From assembly GCA_017468055.1 (NCBI GenBank), contig JAFUJU010000069.1, forward strand, positions 1 to 35,889: a stretch of 35,889 nucleotides of DNA, read 5' to 3'. Shown in pieces: positions 30,547 to 35,889 of this stretch. The notes beneath the pieces were generated by a model. That model was not told where the DNA came from, did not search any database, and worked only from the letters and a program-made list of their open reading frames with translations. Both the position numbers and the translations under genes were made by a program. Within the stretch, counting starts at the first letter, position 1. Each line of letters opens with the position of its first letter. The stretch is from Elusimicrobiaceae bacterium. Its GTDB lineage: Bacteria > Elusimicrobiota > Elusimicrobia > Elusimicrobiales > Elusimicrobiaceae.

Positions 30547-31572
30547 ATGATGAAAAAAGATTTTACAATTTTAGGCATAGAGAGTACTTGTGACGAAACT
30601 TCTGCGGCTGTTTTGGTGGGTGGAAAAAAGTTAGTCAGCAATGTAATTTACTCTCAAATAGAAGAGCACAAAAAATATCATGGCGTCGTGCCGGAGTTGG
30701 CCAGCCGTGCGCACGCGGCCAAAATTGCCACGGTTATTGAGCAAGCACTCGGCGGACGCGACATTGATTGTGTGGCTTTTGCTCATGGGCCGGGTCTTCC
30801 GGGAGGGCTGATGGTAGGCCGCGTGGCGGCAGAAACATTGGCTCATTTGAAACAGGTGCCCCTGTTGGGAGTGAACCACTTAGAAGGGCATTTGTTTGCT
30901 TGTGAATTTGAAGACGGAGAAGTCAAAAATCCGCTCAGTTTTCCGTTAATAGCACTGATTGTATCCGGCGGTCATACGGAGCTGTGGTTTGTGGAAGGAT
31001 ACGGCAAATATAAAGTATTGGGCCGCACCAGAGATGATGCCGCCGGGGAAGCCTTTGACAAAGTAGCCAAATTGTTAGGGCTTGCCTATCCGGGCGGGCC
31101 GCAAGTGTCTGCGCAGGCTTTGCAAGGTAGACGTGACGCGATAGATTTTCCGCGGCCGTTATTGCCGGGCACATGGGAATTTTCTTTCAGTGGTATTAAA
31201 ACTTCCGTCAGCTATTACTTGCGGGATCATCAACCTGTTAACATTCCCGATGTTTGTGCCAGCTTTGAACAGGCTGTTTGTGAAACCTTGGTGAAAAAAA
31301 CCATGCTGGCAGCTGATAAATATAAAGTTAAACATATTGCCGTAGGCGGCGGAGTGGCGGCCAATACGCTTTTACGCCAGCTTATGCAACAGGAAGCGGA
31401 AAAACGTAATATTCAGACACACTTTGTACCGCGCACCATGTCTTCAGACAATGCCGCCATGATTGCACTGGCTGCGTGGAAAAAGCTAGAATGTGCCGGA
31501 CCGAATGCCTTGGAAAAAAAGTGGAAGATTAATATTAATCCGAATTTAAAGGTTAAAAACTGGGAGCGCTAA
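30547..31572 (+). CDS. tsaD: tRNA t6A threonylcarbamoyltransferase TsaD
   Basis: TsaD transfers the threonylcarbamoyl group to A37 of ANN-decoding tRNAs. The 341-residue product has GIESTCDETSAAVL, HGVVPELASRAHA, the metal ligands H111 and H115 in NHLEGH, LIVSGGHTELW, the GRTRDDAAGEAFDKVAKLLGL block, GGVAANTLLR and SSDNAAMIAL. TsaB and TsaE, its partners, lie 20 kb away on the other strand; a TsaC-type gene is not seen. It is in the same reading frame as the next gene, with only TAA and one codon between them. Confidence 0.97.
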   Translation: MMKKDFTILGIESTCDETSAAVLVGGKKLVSNVIYSQIEEHKKYHGVVPELASRAHAAKIATVIEQALGGRDIDCVAFAHGPGLPGGLMVGRVAAETLAHLKQVPLLGVNHLEGHLFACEFEDGEVKNPLSFPLIALIVSGGHTELWFVEGYGKYKVLGRTRDDAAGEAFDKVAKLLGLAYPGGPQVSAQALQGRRDAIDFPRPLLPGTWEFSFSGIKTSVSYYLRDHQPVNIPDVCASFEQAVCETLVKKTMLAADKYKVKHIAVGGGVAANTLLRQLMQQEAEKRNIQTHFVPRTMSSDNAAMIALAAWKKLECAGPNALEKKWKININPNLKVKNWER

Positions 31573-31575
31573 AAC

Positions 31576-32781
31576 ATGATTTTGTGGGTTATGCCGGATT
31601 CCGGCGCGCGTACAAAAACCGATTATCAAAAGTTGGTGGAACGTTTTAAGAAAGAGCACCCCTCTGCCCAAATAACGGTGCAGGTGCTTACGCGCAATCA
31701 ATTGTGGAAAAAAGTTTTTACGTTAAAGCATCCCGCCGCTGGGGAAGTGATACCGGATTTGATTCAAATTCCGCATTATTGGACGGCCTTGCTTACGCGT
31801 TCCGGAGTGGCGGAGAACTTGTCTAAATTAGATCCGGGGCTTTCTTTGTCTTCTGCATTGGCACCTTTGCGTGCGCACTGTTACAAACCCGGCACGAAAG
31901 ATTTGTATTCCTACCCGTGGTGGTTTGATATGAGTGCATTGCACTATCGGGTGGACCATTTGAAATTTGTTACCAAAAATCCGGAAGAAGAGCTCTCTAC
32001 GTGGGAGGGCCTGCTAGACGTTTGTGCCCGCTTACAGGAGTATTTTAAAGAAGTGGACGGCTATTATCCCATGCAAAACGGCGATTGGCGCGGCTCTTTA
32101 TCCACGCGCAGTACGTTTATGGAAGTTTGGGGCCGCGGAGCAGATTTGTTTACACCGGATTTGCGCGATACCTTAATCCATACACCTGCATTTAAACAAG
32201 GGGTCAAAGATTATATTGACTTAGCGTTAAAACAATATATGCCCATTTTAAGAGAGAGGGGCAGCTTGGGGACGATGATCTCCGGTAAAGCCAGTATGCT
32301 CCTTTCGCGCAAACAGGGGTTGGCCAGTTTTCACGGGCGGGGCCGCTCTCGGGTGCGGACGTTGCCCGTGCCGCGCACAGGACAGCAGCCGCAGGCTTAT
32401 TTATCCGGTATGAATTTAATGATTAACACGGTTGGCAAAGATAAAGAAACCGCTTTAGAATTTATCAAGTGGTCCTCCCGTGCAGATAATCAGGTGAAAT
32501 ATGCCTCTGCTATGGAGGTATTCCCTGCTTTTGAAGACAGCTTTGAACAGTTGATTTTTTCCTCTTCTCAACGGTTGCAGACGTATGCCACCATTTTGGC
32601 TTCGGCCCGCGCCTTGCCCAATATTACCATTACGGGCACCGTAATTGAACTGCTAAATAAGATTTTAGCCGTTAGTGCCACCCAGATTGTGGAGGGCCGT
32701 TTTACGCAAGCCAGTTTGGATATAGAGTTGGATAAAGCAGCCAAAGAAACCCAATATTTATTGTCGCTCTATGAGGGATAA
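31576..32781 (+). CDS. Solute-binding-protein-like protein without signal peptide
   Basis: A 401-residue protein with the fold pattern of family 1 extracellular solute-binding proteins (sugar type): LWVMPDSGARTKTDYQKLVERFKKEHP at the start is the usual first strand and helix, with later PDLIQIPHYWTALL, YPWWFDMSALHYR, STWEGLLDVC, GSLSTRSTFMEVWG and FIKWSSRADNQVKYASAMEVFPAF. It begins straight at the first strand, with no signal peptide or lipobox. No upstream extension is possible, because the tsaD stop is in frame two codons earlier. It should therefore be cytoplasmic. GGGAG lies nine bases before the ATG. The GAF-GGDEF gene follows after two bases. Confidence 0.85.
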   Translation: MILWVMPDSGARTKTDYQKLVERFKKEHPSAQITVQVLTRNQLWKKVFTLKHPAAGEVIPDLIQIPHYWTALLTRSGVAENLSKLDPGLSLSSALAPLRAHCYKPGTKDLYSYPWWFDMSALHYRVDHLKFVTKNPEEELSTWEGLLDVCARLQEYFKEVDGYYPMQNGDWRGSLSTRSTFMEVWGRGADLFTPDLRDTLIHTPAFKQGVKDYIDLALKQYMPILRERGSLGTMISGKASMLLSRKQGLASFHGRGRSRVRTLPVPRTGQQPQAYLSGMNLMINTVGKDKETALEFIKWSSRADNQVKYASAMEVFPAFEDSFEQLIFSSSQRLQTYATILASARALPNITITGTVIELLNKILAVSATQIVEGRFTQASLDIELDKAAKETQYLLSLYEG

Positions 32782-32783
32782 TT

Positions 32784-34283
32784 ATGTTTGATAAAGAAGC
32801 GTTTACCCTATTTAAATTTGCCAAAAAGCTTAACCAATCCTTCCAAAACAGACGGGAACTGTTAGATTGTGCGTTGCCTGCTCTGCGGGATTTGTTTAAA
32901 CTGGACAGAGTATATTTTTTTAACTGGCAGCAGGAACGTGCCTTGCTTTCGTTAAACTTAATGTGCAAGAAAGAATACTGCATGGATATGCAAGAAGATA
33001 TATCCGTGTTGGGGGAGCCGGATTTCCTGAAAACTTTATTGCGGGACGGCATTGCCGACTCTACGGAGCTAAACTATCCTGCCGTTTATGTGCTTCTACG
33101 TTGGAAAAAACCCAACATGATTTTAGACGGGGAAGAAGTGCGTACCGTCCGCAAAGACAGCGTGGGAGTGTTGCGTCTGGAGCGTTTCCGCAGAAATCGT
33201 CATTTTACCGAGGCGGAAAAGAAACTGATTAAAAGTGTAGCGGCCGAAATTTCACACAATCTCACTAATACCGAAGAAGACCAAGCCAAAAACCAACGTT
33301 TAAATATTGCCACCGCTTTAAATGATTTAGCTACCATTTTTGCTTCTTCTTTGCGTTTATCGGACGGGCTGGAGCTGATTTTACAAGGGGTACAAAAGTA
33401 CTTCCGTTTTGACCGTGTCCGTTTATACCAGACCAATTATGACGGTACAAAAATAAAAAGTATTTTAGGTATTGATATTTCCGGCGAAGTGGCCCGCCAA
33501 ACGGGGGAGGATTTGCCGGAGGACGAGCGCACGTTGCTTAAAGAAATTTTTAGCAGCGGTGCCACGTACCGCTCCATTAACAATGTGGTATATATCCCGT
33601 TAAAAGTACAGCGCAAAAAAGTGGGTTTTTTAACGTTTGATAATTTGCTTTCCCGCCGTAGAATTGATTATTTAGATTTTATTTCTTTAAAGCAGTTTTC
33701 CAGCCAAATTGCCTTGGCAATTGACAATGCTTCCCTGTTTGAGCGCGTGCAGGAGCTTTCCAATTATGATGAGCTGACCAAACTGCCGGTACGCCGGTTC
33801 TTCAGTGAAAAATTTTCGGAAGAGATCTACCGTTCTAAACGTTTTGATTTAATTCTGTCTTTAATTGTTTTGGATATAGACCTTTTTAAACAGATCAACG
33901 ATACCTATGGCCACCAAATTGGGGATTGGGCCCTCAAAGAGGTCAGCCGTGTGATTCGTACAAGCTTGCGCCAGACGGATTTTCCATGCCGGTACGGCGG
34001 TGATGAAATGGTGATTATGCTTCCGCGTACCAATGACGAAGAGGCTAAAATTATTGCCAAACGCTTGAAAGAACGTATTAACGCCATTGCCATTCCGGAC
34101 CGTTATACAGACGGTCAACGCGTTACACTGAGCATCAGCCAAGGCATAGCTTCCTTTCCGCAAGACGGCAGAAATGCCGAGGAGTTGTTTGAAAAAGCGG
34201 ACAAAGCCCTTTATTGGGTTAAAGACGGCCGCCGCGGCACTTTTGCCGTTTATCGTGAAGTGGCTGATCAAGTGGAAGAATAA
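32784..34283 (+). CDS. GAF-GAF-GGDEF diguanylate cyclase
   Basis: A 499-residue soluble protein with no membrane segment. Two GAF-like sensory domains are likely (about 15-160 and 175-325), separated by NTEEDQAKNQRLN. The GGDEF domain (about 330-490) has YDELTKLPVRRFF, LDIDLFKQINDTYGHQIGDWALKEV, and the active-site loop GGDEM at 405-409 (F replaced by M). An RxxD inhibitory site RQTD (396-399) is at the usual distance before it. It should make c-di-GMP with product inhibition, subject to the Met change. Two bases separate it from the solute-binding-like gene, so the two are co-translated. It is the last gene of the long operon. Confidence 0.93.
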   Translation: MFDKEAFTLFKFAKKLNQSFQNRRELLDCALPALRDLFKLDRVYFFNWQQERALLSLNLMCKKEYCMDMQEDISVLGEPDFLKTLLRDGIADSTELNYPAVYVLLRWKKPNMILDGEEVRTVRKDSVGVLRLERFRRNRHFTEAEKKLIKSVAAEISHNLTNTEEDQAKNQRLNIATALNDLATIFASSLRLSDGLELILQGVQKYFRFDRVRLYQTNYDGTKIKSILGIDISGEVARQTGEDLPEDERTLLKEIFSSGATYRSINNVVYIPLKVQRKKVGFLTFDNLLSRRRIDYLDFISLKQFSSQIALAIDNASLFERVQELSNYDELTKLPVRRFFSEKFSEEIYRSKRFDLILSLIVLDIDLFKQINDTYGHQIGDWALKEVSRVIRTSLRQTDFPCRYGGDEMVIMLPRTNDEEAKIIAKRLKERINAIAIPDRYTDGQRVTLSISQGIASFPQDGRNAEELFEKADKALYWVKDGRRGTFAVYREVADQVEE

Positions 34284-34368
34284 ATTTTACAAAACAGAAA
34301 AAATTACCGGAAAAAAAGTAGAGAAAAAGCAAAAAAACTTTTTTGACGGAAAAAAAGAGAAAAAACAG

Positions 34369-34396
34369 TTGACAAGTTGTGCAAAAGTTGTAAAAA
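34369..34396 (+). promoter_or_regulatory. Probable promoter of the secreted protein gene
   Basis: TTGACA (34369-34374), 16 bases, TAAAAA (34391-34396). A 113-base leader follows, in which GTTTGTTGG (34456-34464) is the same 9-mer as in the two pilin leaders (979-987, 12782-12790). The 226-base gap before it is A-rich and has no gene or clear terminator. Confidence 0.5.
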
Positions 34397-34509
34397 TTTA
34401 AGAGTAAGTCCGTCGCGTGTCTTTTAAAAATAATTAAAAATAAAAGGCCCCGGCGGTTTGTTGGCATGTAAAGATTTTAAAATTACGACGAACAGGAACC
34501 CAAAAAAAT

Positions 34510-35889
34510 ATGACATTTCATTTCTCTTCCAAAACATGGTTAGGCAAAGTCGCCGCTGTGCTTCTTTTGCCTCTGATGTTATTGGCGGCGCAGCCCGCCT
34601 TTGCCCAGTCTGCTGAGGTACGCTCCATGGGGGTGTATTACTTAGAGGGAACTGCCAACGATAATATTAATAATGTGTATTGTAATTGGTCTGCTGATAA
34701 ACTTACCGAGAATCAATATAGAGGGGGATTTGTGAATGTTGAGGAGATGGGTTCCACTAATGATCCGTGGCAAACGTCTGCCCTGATTGAGTATGACCAG
34801 CCGTTTCCTTCTCCGGAGGAAAAAAACGCATATCCCAATCACTGTTTGGGGATTTGTATGGATATTTATTGTACCAACAAACCCAACGGAGCGGCTACGT
34901 ATTCGGTGTCTTTCCCGATTCAAAACGTTCGCTTTGAAATTGCCAAATATTACGGTTCTAAAGACATAGCCAATCCGGACACGAACCCTGCCGTGCGCGT
35001 GATAGATATGAGTTTGGAAAATAACTATATTGTAGGTGGAGCGAATCCTCCTAGCGGAAATATAGATTTGAGTGATTTTATGTGTGCGGCCTATTCTTGT
35101 TGGGGCGCCAGAGCCAGTTGGGAAAATACTTCTACCTGTCCTAACCCGATATATGAATGTGACTCTAACAGTAATGATGCTACTTGTAAAAAATTAACTG
35201 GCGAAGGCGGTACTAAGGTTGCTAAGAATGTATGCGGTGCAGGCGGAGTAGCAAAAGATATCGGTTCTTTTACAAACGGCGAAGAAACGGCTTGTATTGT
35301 GCGTGCATCCGGCACGGGGAAAGGGTATAATGACCCGATTAAATTCTGTACATCTTGGGACGGGTCTTATGAAATTTTAGGTGAATTTGGCAAAACGAAC
35401 GGGCAGTTTGGGGTACGCGGTACGATACATACGGACTATCCTGGTGACGGGATAGCGGTAGAGAACATCACGATAGACCAAACGTTTACGTATCCCGGTA
35501 ACAACCAATATCCGATACAAGTGGACGTAACGAACGTACACACGGTACGGAGCACGCCGAGTGTAGTGGGTAGCATAACGTCTGTTCCGGCGTTACCGTA
35601 CACGATGACATATCGTTTAAGTAAAGATGCAGATGTAAAGATGGAGATTTTTGATGCATCTGAGGTAGGAACAACTAACAGTGCCGTACCGGGTAATTTA
35701 GTACGGACGTTGGTAGATTGGCAACCGCGCTTAGGGGAAGGCTTTAAAGGTAGTGACAGTGATAAGTTGTTAGTAGAGAGTGAATCTTGGGATGGTCGCG
35801 ATGACAGTGGCCGCTTGTTACCGGCGAACAACTATTTGGTGAGTATCCAAGCCAAGAGTCAGGATGAATTTAGAGGGACGGACTTATCC
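34510..35889 (+). CDS. Large secreted cysteine-rich protein with FlgD-Ig-like domain (cut by window end)
   Basis: The frame is open for 460 codons and runs off the window. It starts with a signal peptide (about 1-32, LGKVAAVLLLPLMLLAAQPAFAQ region, cleavage after AFA). Residues 45-300 hold about 14 cysteines (e.g. NHCLGICMDIYC, FMCAAYSCW). From about 355 an Ig-like domain of the FlgD/T9SS-adjacent type appears, YTMTYRLSKDADVKMEIFDA then SESWDGRDDSGRLLPANNYLV. The function is unknown. Likely roles are surface display or adhesion. Codon use changes near residue 293: before it Thr codons are mixed, after it almost all are ACG, with many GTA and ATA. A weak CAGGA lies about 12 bases before the start. 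Confidence 0.85.
   Translation, partial: MTFHFSSKTWLGKVAAVLLLPLMLLAAQPAFAQSAEVRSMGVYYLEGTANDNINNVYCNWSADKLTENQYRGGFVNVEEMGSTNDPWQTSALIEYDQPFPSPEEKNAYPNHCLGICMDIYCTNKPNGAATYSVSFPIQNVRFEIAKYYGSKDIANPDTNPAVRVIDMSLENNYIVGGANPPSGNIDLSDFMCAAYSCWGARASWENTSTCPNPIYECDSNSNDATCKKLTGEGGTKVAKNVCGAGGVAKDIGSFTNGEETACIVRASGTGKGYNDPIKFCTSWDGSYEILGEFGKTNGQFGVRGTIHTDYPGDGIAVENITIDQTFTYPGNNQYPIQVDVTNVHTVRSTPSVVGSITSVPALPYTMTYRLSKDADVKMEIFDASEVGTTNSAVPGNLVRTLVDWQPRLGEGFKGSDSDKLLVESESWDGRDDSGRLLPANNYLVSIQAKSQDEFRGTDLS

Noticed and set aside
34331..34348. A/T palindrome (CAAAAAAACTTTTTTG) as terminator of the long operon
   Set aside because: No GC in the stem and almost no loop, so not a convincing terminator.
1..35889. 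CRISPR arrays, transposases, phage genes or rRNA
   Set aside because: No regularly spaced repeats, transposase or phage motifs, or rRNA sequence were seen on reading either strand.

Overview
This 35.9-kb window is an ordinary, densely packed bacterial chromosome segment of moderate GC. It carries 40 supportable protein genes and three tRNAs. It has no insertion sequence, phage, CRISPR array or rRNA. Several type IV pilin-like genes with near-identical prepilin N-termini, a large secreted FlgD-Ig-like protein, an envelope typical of diderms (FtsX/EnvC-like/Ctp) and the general gene content suggest a gut-type member of the Elusimicrobiota. This assignment is an inference from gene content and was not confirmed by any search. 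UGA is used as a normal stop (for example at the end of the radical SAM gene), so the code is standard.

Layout. 1-0.8 kb: ribosomal proteins S18 (with a one-base lesion near its start) and L9. 0.9-1.5 kb: pilin-like gene 1 behind a strong promoter with a T12 spacer. 1.6-4.5 kb: ridA, malQ and a sugar nucleotidyltransferase in a tight operon, convergent with a small membrane-anchored hypothetical. 5.0-5.4 kb: tRNA-Lys and tRNA-Glu behind two promoter-like repeats. 5.4-6.2 kb: a fused MsrB-MsrA. 6.3-11.6 kb (minus strand): an operon of radical SAM protein, membrane-anchored CBM48-like protein, tsaE, tsaB, rimI and TPR lipoprotein-like protein, followed by a PTS EIIA protein and def, with most junctions overlapping by 1-22 bases. 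11.65 kb: tRNA-Ser, followed by a non-coding stretch that carries a partial duplicate of the tRNA 3' end. 12.0-12.6 kb: ppa. 12.7-13.3 kb: pilin-like gene 2, whose promoter, leader and first 28 codons are a copy of pilin gene 1. 13.4-17.2 kb: an orphan protein, a ClC channel, MarC and a thioredoxin-DsbD-like membrane protein. 17.2-18.5 kb: two more pilin-like genes, the second probably a major pilin. 18.6-20.9 kb: gpmA, an ACT-less aspartokinase and pnuC.

20.97-34.28 kb is a 13-kb run of twelve co-directional genes with gaps of no more than 28 bases or overlaps: site-2 protease, trpS, scpA, scpB, glgA, alkaline phosphatase, ftsX, EnvC-like factor, ctp, tsaD, a signal-less solute-binding-like protein and a GAF-GAF-GGDEF cyclase. 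The window ends inside a large secreted cysteine-rich protein gene (34.5 kb onward) with its own promoter.

Functional themes: t6A tRNA modification is split over two operons (tsaE/tsaB and tsaD). Glycogen and alpha-glucan metabolism is scattered (malQ, nucleotidyltransferase, CBM48-like protein, glgA, possibly the solute-binding-like sensor). Surface structures recur: four pilins with even cysteine counts, a disulfide-handling membrane protein beside them, and the secreted protein at the end. The strongest leads are (i) the duplicated pilin cassette whose promoter spacer contains a 12-T homopolymer, a layout that could switch pilin expression by slippage, and (ii) the cytoplasmic solute-binding-like protein encoded next to a diguanylate cyclase.
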